Source: Rhizopus arrhizus (Eukaryota; Mucoromycota; Mucoromycetes; Mucorales; Rhizopodaceae). From it: 64,000 bases of DNA. A model generated the notes under the pieces. The model had not been told where the DNA came from. It saw only the letters and a list, made by a program, of their open reading frames with translations, and did no database searches. Shown piece by piece: positions 1-11,637 of the stretch. Each line of letters opens with the position of its first letter. Within the stretch, counting starts at the first letter, position 1. The translations under genes were made by a program, and so were the position numbers. Location: assembly GCA_024220505.1 (NCBI GenBank), contig JAKZZE010000002.1, positions 1,860,001 through 1,924,000 of the forward strand. The letters run 5' to 3'.

Positions 1-2
1 AG

Positions 3-554
3 GTAGATTATTATCGATCAGTGATACCGTCGTTTGATGATATGCTAGAAGAACGTCGAAAGGCGCTCATGATGGGTGATTTAACCTTTGTGGACAAGAA
101 AGCGCCTTCTTCACGTCATCCTGAACCTACGATGAGCAGAAGACCCTCGATGTTAAGGTCTGGGAACACAGATGAACTGAGCCCTTCTTCATCAGCTGTC
201 CTTGTCTCTCGTCCTACAGGCCAAGTGGATATGAATGCGATCATGAGCAATCCAGTATCACCACTAGCACTTCACATAAGGAAAACGACTTTGATGCGTA
301 TTCAACCTCTTTTTCCTTCTCATTTTATAAGTGAAGAACCCATCTTGGATCTCGATGATGAGGACGAACATACGTTTGTGCCTAAAACGGGTATCGATCC
401 ATCCAAAGCCAAGAAGAGAAGAGATAAAAGCACTGAAATCACCATCTCGATGCTATTAAATAATGTAGTTCTATTGGAAGAAAGTATAAAGGAATTAGTT
501 GCTTTGATGCAAGTCAGGCGTAGCTTGGGTATTGATCAAGTCGCTTATGTTTAA
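3..554 (+). CDS. FHIP (FTS-Hook interacting protein)-like, C-terminal part
   Basis: This is the 3' end of a gene that enters from outside the window. The frame is open from base 3 to the TAA at 552-554, about 183 codons. The visible part has a low-complexity Ser/Pro stretch (about residues 30-75), an acidic patch with a basic KKRR motif, and a conserved C-terminus with SMLLNNVVLLEE followed by KELVALMQVRRSLG. Leu-rich segments of this type close the FAM160/FHIP ('retinoic acid induced 16-like') proteins. In animals and filamentous fungi those link Hook adaptors, and so dynein, to early endosomes. The family call rests on that C-terminal block only. No in-window ATG starts the protein. Confidence 0.6.
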   Translation, partial: VDYYRSVIPSFDDMLEERRKALMMGDLTFVDKKAPSSRHPEPTMSRRPSMLRSGNTDELSPSSSAVLVSRPTGQVDMNAIMSNPVSPLALHIRKTTLMRIQPLFPSHFISEEPILDLDDEDEHTFVPKTGIDPSKAKKRRDKSTEITISMLLNNVVLLEESIKELVALMQVRRSLGIDQVAYV

Positions 555-774
555 TGAATTTTTTTTTTGTATAATTAATATTTTTGTTTATTAATAAAAT
601 GGAAGCACACTCTATTGATAGGCAAATTAAAGGGGGACGTTTTGTAGTTCAACTCCTTGAATGCACACATTAAATACTTGTATTATTTATAATAAAAAAA
701 AGGGGGGAAAAAAGTAGATTGGAATCAAAAAGGGAGAAGGTCTTGAAATAGCCACCTTTCAGGAAAATAAAAAT

Positions 775-820
<46 letters not shown>

Positions 821-1194
821 TTGCATAATATGCTTCTTTCTTGTCAAACATGACTTTAAGCACCGCATTCTATATAAAAAGGAAATAGATTGATGTGTGT
901 CTATGTGCTGTATCTCTCTTTCACAACCCCCCCTTTTTTTATTGCACGTACTCTCACATGAAACTTTTTCTTTAATAGCAAAAAGGTCATTTTTTAAATA
1001 CTAGAGTTGTAAAGATGTCAAATAAGTTGTTATGTAAACATCGAATAGATTCTCATTGGCTAGTCGCATTATCATTAAAACAATAGAATTTGGGGGGTTC
1101 TATTACATGCCGACTTTTTTTTTTTTTTTTTTCACGTTTTTCTCTCTCTCTCTCTTTCTTCACTCTTTTCTTCTTCTTTTTTTCTTTTCTTTTA
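555..1194. other. Intergenic, between the FHIP-like gene and the formin
   Basis: No coding signal. It holds an uninterrupted run of 35 A (783-817). It ends in a strongly pyrimidine-rich stretch (about 1108-1194, T runs plus a short TC repeat) directly before the formin start, likely its promoter and leader. Confidence 0.6.
783..817 (+). repeat. Poly(A) homopolymer, 35 nt
   Basis: Uninterrupted A run about 230 nt downstream of the FHIP-like stop. It is too far away and too long to be a simple cleavage signal; a slippage-grown microsatellite or the tail of an old retroposed sequence are both possible. Confidence 0.9.
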
Positions 1195-4100
1195 ATGGAT
1201 GGTATTCTTGACAAGTTTGGTAAAGCCAAACATAAACCAAAACAATCCATGAATTCAACATCACCCAAAACTAGAACAGTGAAACGTATACTTAGCATTA
1301 AACCAAAGTCGAATAGTAAGCTTTTTATATTCAATTGATATCAGTTTTTCTAATAATAACAGTATCACATAAGCAAATCATCACAAACAATTCAACATTT
1401 GAACCTGGTGCTGCTGAAATTCATTTCGCACAAGATCAAGCAATACCACCAAAAGATGAAGTCAATCAATTGTTTAATAATATGCTTGTGAGTAAAAGAG
1501 ATTTGTAATGTTGGGTATTCATTAATGAGATTTACACCTTATAAGGAACGCCGTGGTATTCATGATCCGGGCATGAAACAAAGTATGGAGAAGTGGGGAA
1601 TTGAAAAGAAATGGTTGATGATCAATCAAGAGCTTCAGGCTGAGCTATTAGTATCAGGAGGTGTGCCAATCAAGGGTAGGGGAAGTATGGAATCAAAACA
1701 GCCACTTCCTAGCTGCAGTAACAGCAGTGATGAAGCAGTGCAGCCACAAAAATCCATATCGACACCTACGACGACTCGGCTGAAGCAACCAACACTTCAT
1801 GCCAGCCAGAGCACACTGACATCAACCAGCCCAGGAAGATCAAAGAGTACGTCTCCTCGAACAAAAAAGGATCACTTTTTTCATGCAGGTACCTTGGATC
1901 ATCATTCACCCGAATTTTTCATTCGCAAATTTCTCGATCCAAACTTGAGATCGGTTACGACACCGATTGCTGCGAGATTAGAAGTCTCGCTGAGGACTCG
2001 ATCTATAGAGTAAATGAATCTTGAACGTCTGACTGTTATTCATTCCCTTTTTTTCTGTTTAGTTGGGTAGCTAAATTTATTCAATTAAAAGGATATCATG
2101 TACTTTCATATGCTTTGGATTACTTGAACCACACAAATGATTATAGAAGAGATGTACCACTAGAGTTAGAAGTAGAGATCATAAAATGTATCAAGGCCAT
2201 CATGAATACAAAAATAGGCAAACAAGAAACGATGGATCATCCAGAATATATTCACACCGTCGTTTTTTCAATCCTCTGTCCACACTGGCAAACAAGAAAG
2301 ATTGTATGTGAACTCCTTGCGTTCTTGTGCTATTCGGATGGTTATGAACATGTCGTCCGTGGCTTTGAGATTTTGAAAAAGTTTAGAAAAGATTTGGGAT
2401 TATTTGATTCTTGGATGAGAGACTTTGAAAGAACGATTGAGGATGGAGGACATCGTATACCAGGGAACCATCTGATAGATTATGCTGTAAGGGATACAAG
2501 ATGTCTCTATCTTATATTTACCTTGAACTGATTTATAATTATTTAAAAAAGAACAGCTTTCCAACATGATCTTGGTGAATGCAGTTGTGAAGGTACCAGG
2601 GGATGCAAACGATCGTATTTATATGGGGAATCAATTCAATGCGTCTGGAATACAATCTATTTTACCCAAATTGAAAGCACTAGAACATGACCTCTTGGAT
2701 ATTCAAATAGATGCTTATAAAGACACGTTGGATGCGGATATGGACGAAGCATTTGGAGAAGATTTGTCATTGTATTCTGATATTTCACAACCATCTGAAT
2801 TGTTTGAACGTGTCATTGAAAGTATATCAGAAGCGCCTCGAGCCTCAGAGCAGTTTATGTCTCTTTTAAAGCATCTTTTATGGATACATGGTGATTCAGA
2901 TACCAAGTAAGCACCTAATTGAAAGAATTCATCTTTTTTTATTAAAAAAAAAACTTTTTTTTAAACAGATATTATTATTACCGTATGATTCAAATCATTG
3001 TTCAGCAAATCGTCATGGATCAAAGACCACATGAAAACACAGAAAGTTTTTCTTCTACATTCGGTATTGCTGTAGGCGCCGTCATACAGAGCTATTGTGA
3101 ATTAGAACGCCTTAAAGGGATTGAACCCGAATTGGAAAATTTAAAAGTTCAATATGAATCCGCTGCGGCCGAAAAAGAACAATTACAGGCAGAGATTGCA
3201 AAGCTAAGGATTCAACCAGCCCAATTGGAATTTGAAAATAAAAATCAACGTATTAATCAATTAAGAGAAGAAAACGATTCGTTAAGAGGATTATTAAGAA
3301 CCTCAAAAGAAACAATTGCTATGTTGCAAGGTCGTCTACCAGAAGAAAGCTTGCAGAAAGAACAAGTTTCAGAAGTTGTAAGAAAAGCAAAAAAGGGGAA
3401 GAGTAAAAAGAGAGATAACCTGATTCAATCATAGACACCACCAGTAAAATCACCAGGGAAACTTGGTAAAGGTCTCATGAACTCTGGAAGTTCCATGTTG
3501 GGTAACCTATTCTCACCTCTCTTTAACAAGAAACTGGCTGCAAATAGAAAAATGTCCTTGGATACCCGCTCTATAGACCGAGGTACATTAGAATCAATTT
3601 TTTTTTTTTTACTGGAAAACTGATGATGACACTTCTTATTTAGGTGCAGTGTCAACAGAAGCTCTGTCTACTAGAGGATCAGCCTATTCGTCTTGTACTT
3701 CATCAGATAAAATATCCCTTCCTACTCCACCAGGTAAGAAGCGAAAAAGATATATCTAATGATGTTATTGATCATAAAAAACAGGCGCTATCACTCCTCC
3801 TTCAGCACCTACCCCACCTCCTCCGCCACCTCCACTTCCTTCAGGTTAGATTCAGCAACAGGATTTTTTTTTGAATGCTTTTATTTCTAACTCCTTTAAC
3901 AGTGACGTTATCTACTCCTAATGCTGCCCCTAACAGTAAGCTTTTCTTTTTCTTTCGAGAAGTTCCAACAAGAAACTAAAAAAACAGTAAAAACAGGTAT
4001 TTCAACCCCTCCTCCTCCACCTCCTCCATCTCTGGGGGGAGCCACGCCTAATGTTCCAGTACCTCCTTTACTTGTTCCAGCCCGTAAAGAATTGCATCAT

Positions 4101-5748
4101 TACCCTCAGGTCAAGCTAAAAAACCTTCAGTGGCAAAAAATGGATGCCAGGGCAACCTGTCAAACATTTTGGGACACAAATAACCACAGTGAAAATTTGG
4201 AAGAGAAATTGAATGAAAAAGGAGTGTTTGATACCATCGAATGCCTCTTTCCAGCCAAAGTCAATCATTTTCTAGAAAAGCGACTTCAATCCAAAAAGAC
4301 TGATGTTGAAAATGACTCGATCAAGTTTTTGAAAAAGGATAAGAATAGGAATATCAGTAAGAAAAAAAAAGCTTGTTGGCTTCAAAGGAATAAAAAGGAT
4401 TAATATGCATATGCAGATATAGCCATTTTGCCGCAGATCAAGCAATTGGGGTCTTTTAAAGCAACACAGAAACATATATTAGCTGTGGATGATAAATTAT
4501 GTACAGAAACTTTTTTGGTGAATTTAATCACAAATATACCCAACAATGATGATGATTTAGTTACCATGCAAAAATACATGAGTGCTTCAGATGAAGAATG
4601 TTTAAAGTTAGATTTACCCGAACAGTTTACGATCGAGATGATGAAGATCTATCGATATGAAGCTAGATTGAAGTACATGCTTTTTCGAGCTCAATTTTGG
4701 GAACGATTTGATCGGCTCAAGTCAAGTCTGTCGATTGTTTTGGGGGCTTGTGACGCCTTGCATGATTCTGAAGCATTCAAAGAGCTTCTATCCATTATTT
4801 TAATGCTTGGTAATTACATGAACGCATCAAGTCTCCAAGGGGGTGCATTTGGTTTTAGAATTGCAAGTATCAATAAGGTATGTAACTATGTTTTTTTTTC
4901 CCTTACTTTGCTTTAACTCTTTATTAGCTGGTTGATACGAAGGCAACTGAATCTTCACATTTAACACTACTACATATACTGGCTGGGATCATACGTAAAC
5001 AATTTCCTCATATTTTGAAATTTATTGAGGATGTAAAGGATGTTCCTCAAGCAGCTCGAAGTAAGAAACCTTCTTTTTTTTTAAAAAAAGTACATTTTAT
5101 TAAATACAGAGTGTAGTTATGTCTAGTATTTCGGATATTGTTAAAGAGTATACAGATATGCGCCAAGGACTAAAGCAGTTGGGTATAGAACTTGACACAT
5201 ATTGGAAAGAGACACAGGTTGATTCAAATCAAGACAGGTTTTATGCTGTCATGGAACAACACCGCAGGTCGGTAACAGAACGATTTGAAGAGATTGAAGC
5301 ATTGTACATTAACATGGATGCTAAATGGAAGAACCTCATGCTTTATTATGGTGAAAATCCACAGTCGATGCGACCTGATGAGTTTTTCCAGATTTTTTCT
5401 CGATTTGTTCACAACTGGAAGACCTGTGCTTATGAGGAACTCGTATATGCACAAAGTAAAGAACGAGAAGAAAAACGGATACGAGAACTCGAAGAAAAAA
5501 GATTACAAAAAACCAAAAATATGACAAAGAGTAACGATGATGAAGGACCTTTGGTAGATGATCTATTGGCTAAGCTTCGATCTGGTGAATCACTCACAAA
5601 ATCAAGAAAGAATCGCGCACGTAGAAAGACAAGGCAATTCAAAAAAAGTCAGTCGTCTTCCTCTGTTCGTAGTGGGTCCTCTGTGAGCTCATGTGTACCT
5701 TCTATTTCCGCAGAAGCCTTACTACGTAACTTGCAAGAAGACGAATAA
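1195..5748 (+). CDS. Diaphanous-related formin (actin nucleator)
   Basis: Joined exons: 1195-1315, 1363-1487, 1546-2009, 2063-2486, 2557-2906, 2969-3377, 3435-3582, 3644-3733, 3785-3844, 3903-3935, 3997-4356, 4417-4877, 4928-5060, 5117-5748. This gives 1269 aa. Domain order is typical of fungal formins. The Rho-binding/FH3 region covers about residues 70-500 (LFNNMLERRGIHDPG, then WVAKFIQLKGY and LIDYALSNMILVN). A coiled coil follows (about 525-615), then a proline-rich FH1 (about 700-775), FH2 (about 785-1160, opening PQVKLKNLQWQKMDA), and a C-terminal autoregulatory DAD (VDDLLAKLRSGE followed by a basic cluster, about 1203-1233). Formins nucleate and elongate unbranched actin filaments at hyphal tips and septa; pairing of DAD with the N-terminus keeps them off until Rho-GTP binds. 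An apparent in-frame TAG at 3432 is the last base triplet of a 57-nt phase-0 intron, so the gene looks intact. The exon 2/3 and 13/14 acceptors were chosen because only they keep phase. Confidence 0.93.
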
Positions 5749-5894
5749 TAAAACGTATTTTATTTAATGACACATTTTTCTGTTACAAAACGTCCGTGTG
5801 ACGAAAGTGGAGTTTTATTTTATTTTTTTTCTTTCCTTTTCTTTTTTTTTTTCCCTCTTTTTTTGTTATCTTTTTTTTTTGTTTGCTATAAAAA

Positions 5895-6892
<998 letters not shown>

Positions 6893-7755
6893 AAAGAATG
6901 TGTAATAAACTAGTATAAGTAAAAGAAGTACAAGAGAAACAGAATGAAGGCTTCTTTTTTTTCTTTCTATTAAATATAATAAAAAAAAAGGTTGTATAAT
7001 TAATGAAAAGCCTTTTGCTTTAATATTCATTTAGTATTTAATTTTCGTTCTTGAATACACCATAAACATGTTTTTAATCACTGTAATGACATTAATATCG
7101 CATTTTACTTGAAGTATTAGTGTTGCAAAGAAATGTTGCTAAAGTGGCCCCATCTTGGTCAAGATTCTGATTGCTAATTTCTCTAAAGAGCTAGTCTTAA
7201 ATGCCAGATCTATACCAATGCAGTAAGGATTTTCCCTGATAAATCGGGATCATTGTTCCTTTTAAACATCCGGTGAATGCGATCCAATTTAGCTTTCTGT
7301 AATTTTTCGCACTCTATTATTATCAATACCAAAATAAAGCAATATAAAGAGCTTCAAAATATCCTTTATATTTGTCAAGTTCAACTTGTGTAGATTTACC
7401 ATCCAATTTCAAACTTGAATGAGTATGCACTTTGATTTCATCAAAAACCATGTTCTTGTTCCAGTGTAATAGCACTTTAGGCAAACGAAAAAACTCCGTA
7501 AATGGCCGTGATACAATACGCCACACTTGCTGCACTTTTGCTTGTATAACGACATTAAAAAGGCTATGGTTTATTACATCAATGACGTCCCATACTATTA
7601 TAGATATTGAAAGAATGGCTGCTAACAAATAACATTGGGTTCTTTATCCAAAAATGGGGTGTGGCTTGTGTAGGTCATCTTCAAGCTCACCAACATCTGA
7701 GTTTTATTTTTATTTTTTTTTCTGCTTACTGCCTTTCTTTAAACCATTCTCTTTC
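6893..7755. other. Intergenic between Rab7 and HDAC, with a gene relic
   Basis: AT-rich. The first 140 nt is Rab7 3' flank. The centre holds the minus-strand coding-like relic listed at 7038-7628. The last 100 nt, T-rich, is the likely HDAC leader. Confidence 0.5.
7038..7628 (-). pseudogene. Decayed protein-coding fragment, family not recognised
   Basis: On the minus strand 7628-7323 is open for about 100 codons with protein-like composition (for example PFTEFFRLPKVLLHWNKNMV and DGKSTQVELDKYKGYFEALY) but has no ATG. It ends in a stop. Past it, in another frame, a second protein-like block follows (LDRIHRMFKRNNDPDLSGK, near 7290-7210). No splice pair joins the two blocks in phase. This pattern of coding-like blocks in shifted frames without a start suggests a pseudogene fragment. 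I do not recognise the family. Confidence 0.35.
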
Positions 7756-9188
7756 ATGTCTCAAGAATTACTCTCAAAAGGAGCAATAAATCAAGACGCG
7801 GATCTTATAACTAACAACAAGAGAAAAGATGAACACAAAGAAAAAGAAGGCTTAGATTCTGAAACAAAAAGTAAAAAGACCAAAGAAAAGGAAGAGGAAG
7901 ACAAAACACGAAAGAATAAAGAGGATATTGAGAGGTAGTAATAGAATTTAAGGGCTACAGAAAAGCAGAAATTAATGGTATTTCAACTATTAGTAATACT
8001 GAATTAGATCAATTTAAAGGTAAAAAGTAAAAGAAAAGCGAGCATCAATCACGTCTATCTAAAATATACTTTGTTATAAAAGGTATATTTGCATGCGTCC
8101 TACAAGTAAAGCACAGACACGAACTATATATTTTATAGAGGATTTTGGATCAAAAATGTCTGTAATTGAAATGGCAGCATATGACCCTGTGCCTGAAAGT
8201 TCAGATAATCAAATAGGAAACAATAATACAGGACCAATTTATATTACAATCGATGACGATTCAACAGACGATGGTATGGATTATAGTATGAGCAATACAG
8301 CATCAGTGGCCAATAATAAAGTGGACACGTATAGCTCAGAAGAGGAAGTAGACGAGATAGAGTCTTCTGATGAAGAGGATAACATGCTTCAGTCAGCAGA
8401 AGCTCAAGGCAACTTGACTGTAAACACTGAAGTAAATGTTAGCCAAATGATACCGATAAATGTTAAGGATATGGGAATGGTGGCTGAAATAGAAAGCATT
8501 CAAAAGAGACATAAAAGCACATCTTTTAAAACGAAAAGTCAACAGCCAGAAAAGAAGTTGAAGATAGCTAGAGAGGAAGAGAATAAGCAACCTGATAAAT
8601 ATATAAATAAAGATGAGGAAATGAAACATATAGATATATTTAAGACAAATGAAGAGGCTAATGTTCTTCAGGCAAGCAAAGATATGAAAGTTAACAATGA
8701 ATATTTATTTAATCAAAAAGCTGAAAGTACGCGTTCCTCTTTTACTTGTTTTTTTTTTTAGTTTTTTTTATTAAATTAACTCTACTTTTGATATAGTCTC
8801 TTCACTTAAAGATCAACTTTCAGATCATACAACAATGCCTGTTACATATAAGTCCAGTCGATTACAAAAGCAAATTAAAAAATCAAGAAAAAAGTCGCCT
8901 GTAATGGATCTTGCTATATATCAAAATTTATCAAAAAGACGTTTATTGAAAACAGGATTTGTATATGATACTGCCATGTCTTATCATGCTACTCCAGATC
9001 CTATAGATATACACCCAGAAGATCCTCGAAGAATATTTATGATATATACTACGTTAGAAAAGCATGGTTTATTAGCAGAATGTAAAAGAATTAAAAGCAG
9101 AAAGGCAACTAAGGAGGAAATTACAGCGATACATAGTATAAATCACTATAAAAAAATGAAAGAAACAGCAAGTAATTATATTTTATAA

Positions 9189-9225
<37 letters not shown>

Positions 9226-10208
9226 TAAACACTACTTTTTGTAGAATACAGCAAGAGATCTCAGTATATCGAACTTGAGCATATTTATGACTCTATTTAT
9301 CTTAACGCCAGCTCATTTGAATCTGGTTTATATGCTGCTGGAAGTTTAATTGCTTTGTTAGAAGCGCTTGTGAAAGATGAAATTCGAAACGCTTTTGCCA
9401 TCATTCGTCCTCCAGGACATCATGCTGAATATAATAGTCCTATGGGATTCTGTTTATTTAATAATGTTGCCATTGCCGTTAATCATTGTATGAAAAACTT
9501 GGCTGTAAAAAAAACGCTTATTGTAGATTGGTAAAAATATGTATATTCTAAACATTTTTAAATTGTTAGACCTTACTTTTTTTTTTGCTTAGGGATATAC
9601 ATTTTGGCAATGGAACACAAAATATATTTTCAGAGAATCCAAACGTGTTATATATTTCTCTTCATCGTTATGAAGATAAAATGTTTTATCCAGCAGATAG
9701 AAAGGGTGCAGCAGAATATACTGGACATGGCAAAGGAGAAGGCACAACTGTAAATATACCATGGCCATGTGGCGGAATGACAGATGCAGATTACTTTTAT
9801 GCTTTTAAGGAAGTTGTTATCCCTATCGCCATGGAGTTTGGTCCTGATTTGCTAGTTGGTAAGTAGGCCATACAATGTAGTATGCTCACATTATTTAAAC
9901 CATTCATAGTTTCTGCTGGTTTTGATGCCGCAATAGGTGATCCCATAGGACAGTGTAAGGTCACTCCTGCTGGATATGCCCATATGACTCACATGCTGAA
10001 GTCCATCAACAATGGCAAGTTGGCAATTGCACTCGAAGGTGGATATAATCTTAATTCTATCGCTTTGTCTGCTTTAGGATGTATGAATGTCCTTTTAGGC
10101 GATTCTCCCCCTGCTATAGAAAATGCCCTTGTTCCCAAACAAGAATGTATAGATACGATCAAACTAGTGAAGCAAGTACAACAAAAGTATTGGCGTTGTT
10201 ATAAATAG
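7756..10208 (+). CDS. Class II histone deacetylase (Hda1/Clr3-like)
   Basis: Exons, the last four firm: 7756-7870, 7945-8026, 8083-8726, 8797-9171, 9245-9530, 9593-9858, 9910-10208; 688 aa. The first two exons are tentative. The deacetylase domain fills the C-terminal half and starts near TGFVYDTAMSYHA. It contains the class II signature HPEDPRRI, the charge-relay pair in RPPGHHAEYN, the zinc aspartate and histidine in VDWDIHFGNGTQ, the second zinc aspartate in SAGFDAAIGDP, and the catalytic tyrosine in LEGGYN. The N-terminal part is acidic and low-complexity, probably regulatory. The protein stops about 60 residues after GGYN, so the Arb2 domain at the end of yeast Hda1 is missing. The usual DxHH is DIHF here. 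A run of 33 A fills much of the intron 9172-9244. Nuclear lysine deacetylation and transcriptional silencing are the family role. Confidence 0.88.
9190..9222 (+). repeat. Poly(A) homopolymer within an HDAC intron, 33 nt
   Basis: It takes up almost half of the 73-nt intron 9172-9244 and lies between donor and acceptor. Confidence 0.9.
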
Positions 10209-10235
10209 TCTTTAGTTTATTTTTTGTAAATAAAA

Positions 10236-11637
10236 TTATGGTTTCTTTCCAAAGAAGTTGAGGATACTCGCCTGATTTTTTTTCTTTGGTTGTGCTATTG
10301 ATTTCTTATTGCTGGTTGAAATTGTTTTTGTCGCCGTTGATTTTGGCGTTACTGGTTTATTTGGTGCTTCTTCGGAAGCATCTACTGTTTCCCATTCCCA
10401 TGTCTCTTCAGTTACTGCACAATATAGATTCATTGTTAATCTTTTTCCATTTATTTTCATAGTGTGTTGTTCTTACCTAAATGGCCACGGGCATTGGTTG
10501 TGGTTTTCTTCTTGAGTACCTTTCTTCTAATTTTTCCTGGCTCAACTGGTGTATCTTGAAGATCATCTTCGGGCTCTTTACTAGGCTGTTTGGCCTTTTC
10601 TATATCTTCATCAGCTTCCATCATAATAATGTCTTCCTCTTCTTCTTGAGGCGAAGGTGACTGAGGTTTATCATCGTCCTTTTCATCATCAGAAAAAATA
10701 TCTTCCATTTTGAGACTTGTTTTGGCCATGCGTGTTTCTATGTCATCTTGTAAATCATATTTAATCCTATCTTATCGGGGGTTCTAGAAATATAAAGAAC
10801 TTACCGTCATCTGTTTTCTTTTTAGGAACTGGTTTTGCAGCAGGTGAACTCTTCTTGGTCTTTTTGCTGTCTGATTTAATTGTATTCTTGACTGGCTTTT
10901 CTACGGCTACCTTCTTGGGGAATGGTGCCTCTATAGGTGTGATCCCCTTTCTTTTGGTTGCACTGTTGGTAGCTATCATCGGCTGTTTACTGATAGGCAC
11001 ATTCAAGGCCGGTGAAGGTGGAGGTGGCTTGCTACCTTTAGCTGATAATGATTTGTATTGAACATTTGCGTTTCTCAAGACACCACACTTGATGCGGTCT
11101 TCCAAAGGAATTTTTGGGATGTCTTTGGTCGCTGTATAAAGGATAGAAAAGTCGTCGAGATCATAGGAGGCAACACTATAAACATAAGTACTGCTGATGC
11201 TTTTGTATTTTTTTTTCGTGGCTGTAAGATCTTATTAGTAAAGCGATTGTCTTCTTTTATATGATTTTTGATCTACCTTCAAGCTCATCTTCTTTTATAA
11301 GTTGAATATTAAACTCGCCACTGCTTAACTTTATTCCAGTGATGCAGTAGATTGCATAAACATTGTTTTGAGAGGTGGAGAATTCATGTAAAGCCCTTGA
11401 TCAAACAGAAAAAAAAAAAGAAAGAAAAGTTAGAAAGGAGGATGGTGTCAAGGCAAAAGAGAACTTACTGTTTGGCATTTTTTACGTGAATTCCTAGTGA
11501 TCTTGCCAAAAACTTATATGTTACCTATACACAAAGTTTCTACTCAATATACGTTCAAAGAACTTTTGCTTTCTTTTTTTTACTGGCTTGTTTTCTTGAA
11601 AAACAGCAATGTCTAGAAATTCCTTATAATCACTCAT
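10236..11637 (-). CDS. DNA polymerase delta subunit 3 (Cdc27/Pol32/POLD3)
   Basis: Exons from the start: 11637-11584, 11524-11469, 11395-11277, 11221-10805, 10746-10477, 10414-10236; 364 aa. The N-terminus (VTYKFLARSLGIHVKNAKQ) is the winged-helix part of Cdc27/POLD3 that binds the polymerase delta B subunit. The middle is Lys/Pro/Ser-rich and disordered. A conserved TEETWEWE block precedes the end. The last residues, QASILNFFGKKP, form a PCNA-interacting PIP box (Q-x-x-I-x-x-F-F) at the extreme C-terminus, as in other family members. The subunit tethers polymerase delta to PCNA for lagging-strand synthesis and break-induced replication. The intron before exon 5 has two in-frame acceptors 9 nt apart (after 10747 or 10738). 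A perfect TACTAAT branch site lies in intron 3. Its 3' end faces the HDAC gene at 27 nt. Confidence 0.92.

Noticed and set aside
1488..1529. Short 42-nt intron between formin exons 2 and 3
   Set aside because: It would break the frame; extending it to the AAG at 1544-1545 restores phase and the conserved LFNNMLERRGIHDPG.
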